Made by a program: the position numbers and the translations under genes | Assembly (NCBI RefSeq): GCF_008831285.2 | Contig: NC_045149.1 | Span: 22,574,535 to 22,638,534, forward strand | Source: Nymphaea colorata | Lineage: Eukaryota > Streptophyta > Magnoliopsida > Nymphaeales > Nymphaeaceae | Length of the DNA: 64,000 nt | Direction: 5' to 3' | In this document: in pieces, positions 11,501-24,341 of the stretch | Layout: each line of letters opens with the position of its first letter | Position numbering within the stretch: position 1 is the stretch's first letter | Notes under the pieces: generated by a model | The model's database searches: none | What the model was told of the DNA's origin: nothing | The model's input: the letters and a program-made list of their open reading frames with translations, nothing else

Positions 11501-14465
11501 TCCTGTACAGCAGGTCTGTGTATGGTCATATGTAAAATCAGCACTCTCAATTTTTTTGTGCAACAAGGTGGAGAAAAGGAGGTGCGATTTTTGCCAAAGT
11601 GTAAATAGTTTGTTTGTGTATGAGCCTGTATCACTCAAGGCTTCTTTTGCCAGTGTAACCTGAGATGAGAACATTAGGTTACATTGACTTGTCACATAGT
11701 TAATGATCAATATGCAAGCAAACTCTATGTCTCCATCAAAGGAAAATTATGGTGAATTTCCCTGTTAACTTTCAAACAAGGTATGATGAAATCTCTTTTT
11801 CTTGAACGACCTAGGCCGGACCCTCCACGGAACATGGTAAAAGCTATTCGGTTCACCGCTTCTATGTCATCTTGTGTGCGTCATGGTTGGCATGTATTAT
11901 GAGTGATGCTAATTGAAAGTGAATTATAGTTCTGTAAATGACAGCAAAAGCTTGTCCCATCGTGCGAACTCCTTGTTATCTACGATTTTGTCCACTTTTC
12001 TGTCTACATAAGATTCGTCCAGTAGATATAATAATACTGATCTGCAAAATTGGCTCCCGGTATCTTGGAGGGTTCATGGTAAGTTCATTGACTCGATGTT
12101 GCATACTTCGGGATGCCTTTTAAAAACTTGATGCCTTATCCGACCGAGTATTTCATGGACATTGTTCGTGGTGATTGGATGAGGTCGGACTAGGTGGTAA
12201 TAAGAGGACTGGTTATATCCGCCTTGGGTTCGTGTTGTTGCTTGGGTTTCAACTTTCATGTGCGCTTTATATCGAAATGGGTCATCAAAAAGTTGTCTAG
12301 TTGATTTCATAATAACCAAAATGCCGTTGACTAAGTTTAAAAACAGAAATACAAGGATAAAAAAGGACTATGGAAAAAGATAAAATTCTAAAAAATATAA
12401 TTTTTTATAAGCCAACTCGTTCTTGCATTGTATTCCTTTATGGTTCTCAGGTTCTTGCCTTTTCCTGTGAAGTCATGCTGACATGGTCTACTTCATGGTC
12501 ATGACTCCTTCGTTATTTATCATGGGCTGCCTACAATACACGTTTCAATACATGCCGGTGTTGTGCATCATGGGCTGCCTACAATACACGTTTCAATACA
12601 TGCCGGTGTTGTGCATGTTGCTGTTTGCTACTCAGATGAATAGCATTTATGAAAATCAAACTAAAGGCATTTTTGAAAATCTGATGCTACACCTTTTAGC
12701 TTTAATCAACTTGGCTTGATATTGGTTCGTTGTATTCGTGTTGTTGCTTAGTGAGGGGAAATCTTTCATTCACGATCAGTTGGCTTTGCTTTTTATAGTC
12801 AAGGTTTTAGTACTTTTATCTGTAGTAGGGTGTTTTCAATACCTTTTAAAGCTCCCAACTTCTTGTTAGGAGTTCTGTGAGTTAATAATTTGGAACGATA
12901 CAGTTTTTCTCTCTCTCTCTTTCTCTTTTATATATGTGTGTTGTTTTATATATGTGTGTTGTGTGTGTGTGCGTGTTATTGTACATTGTGTTTGATTGAT
13001 GAAACAAACTCATATTGATGATACTTTGGCTTTTTCATGTCAGCAATATGAACGCTTCATTCATGTAAATACACAAGTATAAGGTGCACCAGATCAGCTT
13101 TGTCAACTAAAACATGAGAAGTGCTCTCCCCCTCTCAAGCACAATATTTAGCAGAGGCGGCCTAAATTTACACGTAAAGAGTAAACATGATAGATTTTTA
13201 ACTCATTTCCGAGACCTCTTAAATTATCATCAGCATGTGTGTTCTGCAGTCTCTTTTAGTACGTTACTCGCCAGAAACAAGCCACTTTTATTATATATCC
13301 TTATAGAAACTAGATCACATGACAGCTGAAAATAACTACAGAGGGACCATAACATGTAGATATATAGGCATTAAACTGTTGCATTTTCTTCACCTGCACT
13401 AATTGACATAACCAGCAGCACTAGGAGCAGGAGCTGAAGAAAGCTGCGGCTTCTCTTCTTATGCCCTGACACGTTCACAATCTAATCAGCTTTTTCATTG
13501 AGACTGGGTTCAATTTCTTACAGTTGGGGAATGAGGGTTGTGTGTTTTTTTCTCTCTGCGTGTCAATTGATAGTTGCGGATTGGAAGTTGAGGGGTTTCA
13601 GCTTTTCTCTCCTTTTGACCCGTGAACGCATAAGATGAGTATGACCTTGCAGTTATGAATCACGCCTGCTTAAGATCCTACTGGAACAAGGTACAGAAGG
13701 CCCAAATTTCTTATCTTCATTTTCATCTTTATCATCTTAAATATTCAATTTGTGCACTGTTTTAATCAAATTGATCATGCCAATAGTTCAGCAGAGTCTA
13801 TCCGTTATAAACTTAGAACCAGTGTCAAATTATATGTGTGCATGTGTGTGTGGGCAACAAGTGGTTGTGATGTGTTGAATTTTAGAAAGAGAAAAAGCAT
13901 ACATTTGGTTGAAAAGGTAGGATTTGGAGAATGATGACTCCACCTCTGTAGTTTTCACTTAATTGAAGCATGCAACACACAAATACCTGGTATCAAATGG
14001 ATGTGAAACTTCGGATATAAGAATGTGAGACGGATTACTTCCTGCTTCCCTCGCGCTGATGAGCTTGTTGGTTAGCTAGATCTGGTAAAGAGATCTAGTT
14101 CCTTTTGGTCATCGGGTTCGATTTGGTTTGTAGTTTCATAACTCCATCTGAATCCGAGTTTCATGCCCAACTAGTATAGGATCCAAAAAAGATCTAACGC
14201 AGTAAGACATAAATGTCAGATTTTATACTAGTCAGATCCAAATTAATTCGGTTTTAAGAAAACATAGTCCATATCGGACGTAGAATCTGAATTCGATTAC
14301 ACAATCAGATTAATCCAATTCAGCGAGTCAAACATGAATGCGTGTAGTTTGCATCCCTTGCCCGCATCAATTTCGCAGGCAGAGTGTTTGATGAGCGGGT
14401 GCTGGTTTGAGATGGAGCCAGAAAATTCTGGTTAATGGACACTATATATATTTAAATTTTTAAAG
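11500..14465. other. intergenic DNA, no gene recognised
   Basis: AT-rich sequence with short open frames (under 82 codons) that resemble nothing known. It contains a perfect 48-bp tandem duplication at 12521-12616. At about 14080-14340 there is a stretch of GATC-rich words (agatccaaat, tctgaat) similar in style to 36600-37400 and probably repeat-derived. Confidence 0.5.
12521..12616. repeat. perfect 48-bp tandem duplication
   Basis: The unit starts catgggctgcctacaataca at 12521 and again at 12569, with no difference between the two copies. Because 48 is a multiple of three, a 78-codon open frame (12483-12719, +) reads through both copies and repeats 16 residues. The frame has no other sign of being a gene. 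Confidence 0.95.
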
Positions 14466-14467
14466 GA

Positions 14468-14690
14468 CTACAAGAAAAATTCCTGCGGCCGCATGTATGA
14501 GAGCCGAAATAGGAGTGGGTCCCTCCATAGCATCAGGTAACCATACATGAAGTGGGAATTGCGCAGATTTAGCAACTGCACCGAGGAATAATAAGAAGGC
14601 ACAAAGCGTAGCTAATGAGGAATTCATCTCATTGTTATTAATGATCGAATCATTGAATATTTCGAATAAATATGGAAATGAGAAAAATTG
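14468..14690 (-). pseudogene. ndhF: nuclear copy of a plastid ndhF fragment (NUPT)
   Basis: On the minus strand this stretch translates to a typical ndhF (NADH dehydrogenase-like subunit 5) segment. Visible pieces are [40 protein letters not shown] and IHA. About 15 bases are missing after IHA, where the plastid gene continues with AATMVA; the text then resumes with AGIFLV-like codons and ends at about 14468. At the other end similarity fades near 14690-14700. It is a short, slightly decayed transfer of plastid DNA into the nucleus and is not expected to be expressed. Confidence 0.85.
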
Positions 14691-14699
14691 TTCAGAAAT

Positions 14700-16600
14700 A
14701 TTAATACAAAAATAACTGGTTTTTGGGTCCGTGTGGGCAGTTGCCTACACGTTGCCTCCGCCCCCCGGTGCTGGCTGGGCACTGGACAGGCCTGCACCAG
14801 AGCTTGACCTTCTTCAGATTAGAGATCCTTAACTTCAAACCCGCAGGATATTCAAGGTGCCTGATCCGGAGCGGAGCCATTAGCCTTTGATTCAGATGAT
14901 TAATGTAAGCCCAGCATATGCATTTTTAGATAAGATTGCACTTGCACTTGCTGGTTGGGTCAATTCCGTCGTCATCACCAAATCTTCGTTTCAAAATGTA
15001 ACTTTCACATGTCAAGAAAGTAAATATTTACCAACGAAAGAATCAACCCATGCTTCAGTTCCAAACCATGAATATTACTAGGTTGGATATGGCTCCAATG
15101 AAGATAAAGAATGAGCGCTTAGGATCTGTATTAGAATTAGATGAAGTCCTTGTGCATTATTGGTCGTGTATGCTGCTGGCAGTTAGATGAGCATGATCAA
15201 GAGCAATTAAGGGAGAAACCTTAATTTCTGTTTTGCAAATGGAAACAAAACTGATAAGAAAAGTTAACAAAATCATTTAGAAAACCAAGAATTAGATTGG
15301 GAAACCTTGATGTGCATGGGATGTTCATCCCCTCCGAACAAGGGAGGCTGTCAAGCAGCAGGAAAGTTTTGATGGAAGGAGAAGACATCTAAAAGAAAGT
15401 GAAAATCCCTTGAGAATTTTTCTGCAAAAAGGTTCCTAACTGTTAGACAATTGCAAAAAAATACCTCAAAATTCAAAAATTACCTTTCATTGGTCTAACT
15501 CAGTAACTTGTGGCACACATTTATCTTGATTCAGCAGCAGCTAAATGTGATTTGCAGACATGGGCATCAGGGCATGCTTCTGTTTTTAGCCCATTTTTGG
15601 GAAATACTTTTTCTTAACCAATAATATGGCATATAATTTACTAACTCAGGCTCAAGGTTGTTTTCTTCAGATTAATTATATACATGTTTTGTGTCGTATA
15701 GAATCAGAAACAACTTGAGCCAATTCTTTTGATGTGCATCCCCAACATCCGAGTCCCAAATGCATAAAAGACCTGAGCAGGAAGCAGATGTCAAGTCAGG
15801 CTCTAGTTTAATACCTTTTCACCAGGCTCTTCTAAACCCACGTAAGGCTGGGCTGGCTGTCTAGATCTAATTTTATTGTTTTTTCATATAGAGAGACCAA
15901 CCAGGACTGACCCAATTAGAACACCTGTACTACCCATACTTCCATAAAAGAAACATCAGCAACTCAATGGTCTGCGGTATCACATTGTTAAAATGGCCAA
16001 ACATCTCCACATATATACCATAGATCAACATTTGCTAACGAAAGTACATTTCCCTTTGAATAGGTTTATCAGACAGTGAGTCTGATGGACCCAGGTCGTC
16101 ATGTTATCAATTCTTTCGGGCTGTTCCTGATTATGTAATAGTTGTCTACTGCTTTGGGATGGTCGCTCAATGAAACTTTTGCACACATCTCCAAGAATCT
16201 GAAAAAGCAGAATAAGGTTCAATAAGCCTGAAGGTGAATGTGTTTACGGAGGGACACCTTTCGGCTCTTACTGATTTCTTACTGATTCCTGAAAGCTTGT
16301 AAGTGAACTTAGCCATCAGATTCTGATCCTAAGGGTCTGATTTTCAATTAAGAGGTAGTTTCCATTTTCTTATCTCAACGAAAACTATATCAAAATATAG
16401 CAAATTTCTGAAAGGGAAAACGCAACACATTGTTTTGAATACAACATTTAACTATCTGAATAAAATACAAAAATTATCAGTTTAACGAAAGAATTCCATG
16501 CTTATACCAGTACTACTAAAGCTGGTGATAAAAAAAGAACTTTATTTTTGTAAAACTAAAATAACTGAAATACTTCGAAGTTGAAGAGAGATCATTCTGC
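14700..16600. other. intergenic DNA, no gene recognised
   Basis: There are no family-like open frames. The longest frames (about 60 codons) overlap on both strands and look like chance. It may include transcribed non-coding sequence downstream of the minus-strand promoter-like site near 17.26 kb. Confidence 0.45.
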
Positions 16601-17221
16601 AGGATTTGACACCCGTAAAACCAACAAATGCAATAGTGAAAACATGGAATAAACAAGAACAAAATAGTAAAAACTACAAGCAGTCTCCGCAAGGCAGAAG
16701 AAAAGAAAGGAGAAAAGGCGGGGGGAGGGCGCTCAGTGGTGGCAATAGAGTAAATTAGGTTCGATTCTGCCAGCAGTGAATCCTCAACGAATCATATTCA
16801 GAAGAGGGAGCTTTTTATCCTCATCGCGCCCATTTCCCCCCAACACCCATCTCCATTTCATCTCAACCATAAAAAACGATCAGAAAAAAAAAAAAAAGAA
16901 AAGAAAAGAAAACCAAGAGAAGAACGCTCAGGTCAGCGGGGTGGTCGACATGAATTTCAGGATCTAAAAAGATCGAGAACTTCAATCTGGTCTGTTGAGC
17001 TTGAATTTTCCGGAGTCATCACAGCGGTTCTTCTCCTCTCGACCTCATCAGGCCGCCAATCGATCGGAACCAAAACAAAGAAAAGGAAAAAAGAAAATGC
17101 AAGGCAATTCCGATCAAGAAAATAAAACACTGAAAGAAAATCGGGAAGAACGAAAACCCATAATGGAACCCTAACAGCCGGAATGACGCCGCTAATTCCG
17201 TCGCCTTGGTGGAGACCAAGG

Positions 17222-17300
17222 AACGTATTCGCGCGTTGATCCTCTGGCCGTCCCCTTAATTTATAGGCGCAGCTTAGGGTTTTTCTTTGGACCCCACTTG
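17222..17300 (-). promoter_or_regulatory. orphan promoter-like site: telo box plus TATA box
   Basis: Read on the minus strand, AAACCCTAA (17283-17275, a plant telo box) is followed by CCTATAAATTAAGG (TATA core 17265-17258), then a GC-rich leader that becomes pyrimidine-rich. This pairing is typical of promoters of plant translation-related and housekeeping genes. Downstream, at about 17020-16960, a short frame begins MTPENSSS and ends after about 20 codons. I do not recognise a protein, so the transcript may be non-coding or its coding exon may lie further downstream. Confidence 0.45.
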
Positions 17301-17359
17301 CTTCAACCCTAAACTTTTCCGCTAATACCAACGATGTCCTCACGATTAGGGTTTTCAAA

Positions 17360-19150
17360 ACGGGTCAGATTTTATGGATCGGACTTATTGGTCTCGTATT
17401 GCTGGGTTCACTTTCACTGGAAAGGACGTGCACTCGGATCCGGATCGAATTCGTCCTTTGGATCCAACTATACTTTGTTTTTAGGTGAGCAGGGTTTGAC
17501 GTTATAAAAGGCCGAAGCTCTCACCCAACCTCTCAGGGTATCGAAACTGCGTCGGTGTCTTGAAATGCTGTCCTTGTCACGCTTCAACTTGGATGTCGTC
17601 GTTGTACCACAAAAAGCCAGTCATAAAGAATTCAAAATGAAGACTGGTCACCTGCCAGCCCTATTTAATACCATTGGACTAACCCCCTATGAGATCCAAC
17701 TCTATCTTGCCAGATCCTGTTCAAATTAAGATTTGAATTCAAATCGGACTTCTTCTTCACAATCAATTCTGCCGACCAAAGGCAGTGAATGGCTAAGTCT
17801 TCCCATGCCTAGTATTGTTTTCTTAGAAAAAAATGTTTCTTTTTGTCTAATTTGATTTGAGAATGCTTATTTGAAGAGGCACTATTAAATTTCATTGGCA
17901 TTGTTGATCAGCAAAAGAAGTATGCCCAATAAAAGGTTCCTACCCTTCGGTTTGCTTTTGGTACATTTGGCTTAGGCTCCCCTCATTACTACAAACCTCC
18001 ATCTCATCTGTTATGCCAACCCCACCAAGAGTCAACCAAAAGGGAAAAGTTATAAAAGTTTGCTCCCTCCATAAACACAAGCCGCAACCAGAGCCACCGA
18101 GGCATATGTCCCTCTCTCTCTCTCTTAAACCAAACCTCTTAAATTCATGTTAAAACAAGTATGAAATAAAATGTGAAAGTTTTAATGTGTTTATGAACAC
18201 TAATTAATATAAATCATGTTTTAGTTCAAGTCTTTTTTTGTAAAAATAATTTTATCTTTATACTATCAAAATATTTTGATGTTATAAGATTCGTTTATTT
18301 TATTACTATTAAAAAGACATTATTTAAGTAAGAAAACAACTAGCTTAATATATGCTTCTCATCAAAGCACTCTTAAAATCATATTTGTAAGATTAGATCG
18401 TAAAAATAATAACAATAATAATAATTAATTTTAATAGGTTTGGTTGTTACCTCTTAACCGGTCTCGTTTTCACCAACTTTCCTTGTATATACAAGTGTCT
18501 CCTTTCGACCAACTTTCCTCGTGTATATTAGCCAACAAGTGGAATGGATAATCAAGCCCTGAAAAGCCTTGGGCTATTAGAATTCATTATCTAAAATTGT
18601 TATACTTTTTTTCCAGAAAGCATGACAAAATGTTCTTTTTGACTAAATGCCCTTCTATTGAACGCCATTTGGAAGCAATTTGAAAGAATGGTAGGCCTCT
18701 TTGCCTTTGAAACATGTGGCTCCATTACTCAATTCAAGTAATGAGCCTCTAATATTTAAAACTTATTATATATTAGTGGTACTACTATTATAATCTCATT
18801 AATTATTTTTCCTTTTAACATCCAGTAATTAGTGGAGTTGCAGATTGAATTACAGACAGCATCTTTCAAATGAAAAGGAAAACTTTTACAGATTCTAAAC
18901 GAGAAAACGTCCCACAAGAACAACACATTCTCATCTCCAATCTTCAAGCTATGAACTGAATCTAATCGAACAAGAAGATCAACTGAACGGAACACTGTTC
19001 TACACACTGATGTAGTTGCTAGAGATCAGCAAGAAGATGAAAGGAAATGATCAGAACACATGGACGATAAGAGATCAACAAGATCACTGATGGCGTATGT
19101 GCCACAGGAGCATGACACAATCTGTCTTTCTGAAGAATGCGTGTGAGCTT
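17360..19150. other. intergenic DNA downstream of the expansin-like gene
   Basis: AT-rich, with a (CT)n patch near 18113-18125. No gene is recognisable. The last part, up to 19151, is the 3' flank of the minus-strand expansin-like gene. Confidence 0.5.
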
Positions 19151-19151
19151 G

Positions 19152-21664
19152 TTAGTGGAATTGCAGATTGGAGTCATAGACGGCTCCACACTGCCAATCA
19201 CCAGGAATCACTTGCCCAAGTGGTATAATTGGCTTTTGGCCATCTTCTCCACTTACTTGAAGTCTCAGGTTGAGTGGGCCTCTGGGAGGGTTAGCCATGT
19301 CCCACACCCCACCGTACGCTCTCCTCATTTCCTTCCATTCATGGCAATCCTCCTGAACATTTAAGAGAAAAGGTTAGCACTTGGCAGTGATATATATAGC
19401 TTTCTCTCTATCAATTTTTCTCTCTCTTACACGCATAGCCTGATCTGATGTTCAACTTTTGTTAAGTAAAACAGTAGTTCTCGTTTAAAGTGAACAGTGG
19501 AGACGAAGAAGCTTTCTATTCTGTGAAAATGGTGACTCAAACTGAAAGAAAAGAAGTATCAGTTACATTTAATTTCCAAAAACTATGTTGTGGTGTTTAA
19601 TTGTGAGTCGTTCAATTATATTGCCTCAATCATAAAGGCCATTCATAGTGCTAATGTCTTGCAGTACTTATATTTTCTGTCTTTGTATAGTATAAACCAC
19701 TGTCGACAGTGACATCGTGGGATTTGCGAAAATCTTACGATATTTACGATAAAACCACATAAAACCAAAAAAAAAAAAGGAAACTCGCGAGATTTTGAAA
19801 ATCTTCAAAAAAATAAGAAATGACTAATTTATCGTGATTTTCACAATTTTAGTTGTTTATGATTTTTGTTTGTTAATTTTTAAAAATTGTTGAGATTTTC
19901 CCAAGATTTACCCGAGAAGAGCTACTTCACAAAAAAACGTCACTGAGATTTTCCCGGGAACGATACTTGTGACAATCCAGTTCAAGTTACAGGGGAACCT
20001 CTCCCTATCCAATGGATCAGCTCTTAGAAGTTCCTTGGGGATTATAAACTGTAAGCACCGTGAAACATGAGCGCCACGTTCATTAACATCATTTATTATG
20101 GTTGTCACATCACAAAATGGTTTGTGTCCCTCAATCTTGAAGCCCCTTTCCTGATATTAACTTTGTTAATAGTTTCAATTATTAAGTTCTTGAAAAGATA
20201 CCAGGTTGTGAAACATATAGACCTACTTATAAGCTCAGTCGTGCATCTAAGCTTCAAAGGGTTCAAATCCAGCACAAATTTTTAGAATTTATCAAGGTGC
20301 ATCTTGGTAGTTTATATTTGAAAACAGAAGCAGGTGGCATATCTGTACTTATAATATTCAGTCATAGGTTGACTTCTGTTGAGAAATTTGAGCAAACTTA
20401 TTTGATCATGATGAACTGGCTAATGTTGGAAGACAAACAAGGGAGTGCTTTCACCTGCCATATCTGGACTGCTACTATGTCCTTCATCCCGCCTTGGTAG
20501 ATTGGTGTAAGAGCTATGTAGTATGGATAGTTGCTGTGCTCAGTCACCTTAAACATCAGATTGTGTCCTGGATACTGACAGGAAACCCTGTTCATCAATC
20601 AATTCCACCAAAATATTATACACCTGAACTTGTTCCATTAGAAACCACTCATCAAGCTGCTTCTACTGAAGGCATGCAGTAAGTAGCTCAAGTTTTTAAA
20701 TAGAATTTACCACCTTTTAAATTCTATGTCAACTACACCATAAGCCATGAGCTCTTCAGCCATGTTTGGAAGTGCCAAGTTGGAGAAGCTTCTGCCACTG
20801 AGGATGAAGTCAGTGTGGTCGCCATGACCATGGTCTGTAGCAACAACTGTCACCCCGTTCTCATTACACAGGCCTGGATATGTACATCGGACCTGCATGT
20901 TCACTACCTATGATCAGTAACCTGTCTTGGCAAGTCTTCTGCTTTAAAAACGGTACTGTTTAGCTAATGCAGATTATGAACAAGATGATAAAAAACCAGA
21001 AGAAACTGGTTTTCCTCGAGTTGGTATCACAGTTTTCATTCGTCTCTGAAATCAGCTGATTAGGACATTTTTCAGAGAGAATTGCATGTGACGCTGAAGT
21101 AGTTCTCTTACCAAGAGCGCAGGCAGCATAGAATTTTGAAGAGCAAGAGAGTAGGAGGAGAACAAGATTATTAAAAACCAGAAAAAACTGGTTTTTCCTC
21201 GAATTAGTATTTCATTCGCCTATGAAATCAGATTAGGAGATTTTTCAGAGAAAATTGCGTGTGAAAGCTGAAGTAGTTCTCATAGCAAAAGCTGCAAGCG
21301 ACAGCATTTTGAAGAGCAAGAGTGCAGGAGAACCTGGTAGCATGCACCACAACCAGCACCATGCCTGAATAGATCAGAAACAGCTGCAACATTGCCACCA
21401 TTGAGAGTGCTGCCAAATTCTCCAAAACCACAAGTTCCACCTGCTTTCATCATCAATATTAGGACTAGTTCCATATAATCCTAGCTTGACTGTGTGTGAT
21501 GTGTGAAAGGGTTGATAGAGAGGCATACTTGCAGTTCCTAGGCTGTATGGGTTTCCATAAAAGGTGGCCCTAGAACACACAAAGGCATTCTGGGAGGTAG
21601 ACAGGGTCGGAAAAAGCAAGACAAAGTACACGAGACATGAGAAGCTCATCAAAGAAGAAGCCAT
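19152..21664 (-). CDS. EXLB1: expansin-like B protein, five exons, complete
   Basis: This is a secreted cell-wall protein of the expansin superfamily, whose members loosen walls non-enzymatically; a role for EXLB itself is inferred. Exons on the minus strand are 21664-21529, 21440-21334, 20892-20714, 20587-20455 and 19352-19152. They sum to 756 nt, 251 residues, close to the usual 250. The start MASSL precedes a signal peptide with a hydrophobic core (about 1-24). The six-stranded barrel domain shows CGFGEFG, NGGNVAAVS and GAGCGACYQ, then TDFILS where EXPA/EXPB have the catalytic-like HFD motif. The C-terminal beta-sandwich domain shows CQYPGHNL and the EDCHEWKEMRRAYG segment. Every junction is GT-AG with matching phase. 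Intron 2 carries a tandem duplication and intron 4 a MITE-like element. A TTATTTAAAG TATA-like box lies about 55-65 bases upstream of the ATG. Confidence 0.92.
19690..19980. mobile_element. MITE-like element in expansin intron 4
   Basis: The left side reads gtgacatcgtgggatttgcg. The right side, inverted, reads ttgtcacaagtatcgttccc followed by a matching gaaaatct block. These imperfect inverted ends resemble the element at 7456-7708. A perfect 12-base palindrome, ACTGTCGACAGT, sits just outside or at the left end. The interior has an A-run and no coding potential. Exact ends are uncertain. Confidence 0.4.
20977..21333. repeat. tandem duplication of about 180 bp in expansin intron 2
   Basis: Two units, about 20977-21158 and 21159-21333, share gaacaagat-at-aaaaacc, actggtttt-cctcga, gaaatcag, gattagga, tttttcagaga, tgaagtagttctc and gaagagcaagag in the same order. 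The upper unit starts exactly at the intron donor of exon 2, GTTCTCC on the minus strand. The lower unit repeats GTTCTCC but lacks the preceding exon bases. Confidence 0.8.
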
Positions 21665-24341
21665 GGAGAGAGAGAGAGAGAGAGAGAGAAGGATGCACAA
21701 ACTGTGAGATGCGGAGCGCTTTAAATAACTTTATCTCGATTAAGTTTGAATTCGAAGTAGCAGAATGGTGGTCGAGGGAAAAAGGGAAGGTGGGGAGGAA
21801 GGAGAGTGACCACCCACTATGGACTCCACTACCATAAGTGGAACACCCTTATTGGCCAAGAAAAAAATGAACAGAACAATAAAGAATGACCCTCCCCTAA
21901 CTCTCCACATATCAAGTGTCAATAAGTTACTTATTTTTCCTAATTATTGTCATTACCACCATTTATGATCATTATGTCGATGATAATTACTTAGTTGGTA
22001 GTGATCACGAACGATCCAGTCATGTGCCAACCATTCTCCACTGCGAGTGATGGGGCTGACATGGAAGATTGTTCTTCATCTCTTCGAGATAAGGATTTGG
22101 CAGACCTACATTTTCTCCGCACCATCTTTCATGTGTTTAAGAAAACAGCTAACTCATCTCACCATGAGCAGGTTTTAATGACCTTAGAAAAGGTTAAAGA
22201 TTGCCATGGTTGCATTTTTTTATCTCTTGCTATAAGGTAGAAAACTAAGTTGATTCTCTAGCAGGCAGAATAGGACACTTGAAATGCTTCTTCCAGAGAA
22301 ACTTAGTTTCCCTTGTCAGGTAAATTCAAAAGAACAAAAAGAGGAACAAGGAACGGCTCGATCCTCGTTAGCCGTAGGGCCCAGTACTCATAAGTCATAA
22401 ACCAGCCTGAGCCATTAACATGTAACAATTTGAAAGCGAGGTATCAAGTTCAGTTCTCTAACATTCCAAGTGCATGCAAGTTGGCATTCTTTAATCTGCA
22501 GATTTGTTCCTTCAGTAATATGACTATCATTTCGGTGACAACAGTAATGAAATTTTGCACACATTGTTATAATCTTTGGCATTTTATATTCCAGGTGAGC
22601 AGGGGATATCCACAATGCAGTCGAAGCTCCCACCAAACCTCGTTTCCTTAAAGTGTTTCTCCACGTTTCATATTCGTGCTTTATATCTCGTAAAGCAATT
22701 GAGGATTTGGTGAAAAATCAATACTGTGGTCGGCGAGCTCTGTGCTTCACTTGATAATTACGAAGAGAACAAAATGCATTCATTTAATATACAATTGCAT
22801 CACAATTAGAATAAGCAATATTGATTAGGAGCAAATGCACCACGACCACTCTACGGAATTCCATCATTTCCTCTGCCTTTATCTTTATGTTCATTTTTTT
22901 CCAAATTTTCACCAAACCCATCATGTTCCTAAGTATATCCTCTTCTTTTTCGCCAAACCTTAGCCATACACACCACTTGCAGGTGGCAAGCTTACAAAAG
23001 CAAAAGTAATGCATCTGTATGAAACAAGAATGTGCAGGGCACGCGTGCACCAACAAGCGTTCTATAGCGTCTAATGTCAACAATCAGATGTTCACGTCTT
23101 CTAGGTGTTTGGAAGCACTACCTTGTGCCGACGCCAACTTGAAGAAGGTTTACTGAGGTAAGGTTACTAGATCAAGTCACCATGTGACTGAGCCTACTTA
23201 TAGGGGTTGGACCACTTTTTCGAGGGATTAGGTGGCTGTCCGGCTAAGTGGCACCACTGGGTCAGACCGCTTTGGACGGACCACATGCTAGCAGAAACGT
23301 ACCAGGCTGGACCTCCATGAACCCTGCTGGATATGGGTTTAGTAAGGATGCACCTCCACTTGTAGATAGTTTTTCTTTCTCCTTTCCAGCTGATTCCTGC
23401 TGTCCATAGATCTGATCTTTTTATGGGTAGGAAAAAGTGTCCATTTGAAGATAATTAGCGCTCTGCTGGTTGCAGGGTGGGCCTAGGCCAAAATACTATT
23501 TCCTCAACTGTGCAAGAAGTGAGCTCAGTAGGACTCGGGCCGTTAGTATGATACTCTAATTTTCAAACACGACATGTGATCTTCGAGAGGCACACCTGCT
23601 AAGATATGTGATCTTCGAGAGACAGACCTGCTAAGATTGTGCAGAGCAAGGGAGAACAGTGTGTTCTCCCTTTTAGGTGTCACTTTTTGTGGAAGCCGAA
23701 GATATAAGAAGAAAAGCTAAGATCTATAAAGTAGATTCATGAGTCTAATCTTGTTCCTAAAAGGGTTCATTTCAAAGAATAGAAAAGAAGGTGAATATTT
23801 ATGTTTGTAAAAAGGTTCGTGTCTGGATTCCCCCACTCGAACTTGTCTAGGAAAATGTTTATTCATACGGCACTTGGCTCAACCAGTCCAGGTATAACGT
23901 AGTCTTTAATACCATGGAATGAAACCCAAAACAAAAATGATCAGCGCTAGAATTTACAACAGAAGAAAGCTCAAACGATGGCATTAAATCTTTGTAAGTA
24001 TTCCGTTTCCAAGTTTCGTGTTGGATGGATTCTTTTCATTCGCGAGCCAATACAATGTGCATCTGCCAATGTGGACCAACATGGAAGAATGTCAAGCATC
24101 TGAATATTTAAATTTTAATTCTTAATGATAATTTATTGCATCGATTCAGATTGAACGCGTTTAGGGATAGAGAAGCCGTTGTCGTGAATGCATAGTCAAA
24201 ACACAACATGAGAACTTGCAGATTCATCAAATGTAGGCCTTTGACATTTCTTAACATTTGAAGAATGGAAAGATTTCTATCATAACATGGCACCATTTAA
24301 TGGTTAAAGTGATTACAGTTAATTAAGAGAATTCAACTTCT
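21665..24341. other. intergenic DNA between expansin-like and CLPR4 genes
   Basis: It includes the expansin promoter side, with a (GA)n run at 21666-21690 just 5' of the ATG, then AT-rich sequence. An 81-codon frame at 21995-22240 (+) resembles nothing known. A tandem near-duplicate of 'atgtgatcttcgagag...acctgctaagat' lies at about 23570-23635. No gene is recognised. Confidence 0.5.

Noticed and set aside
16957-17358. 133-codon minus-strand frame
   Set aside because: It begins upstream of the TATA box found there, so most of it could not be transcribed from that promoter. No family resemblance.
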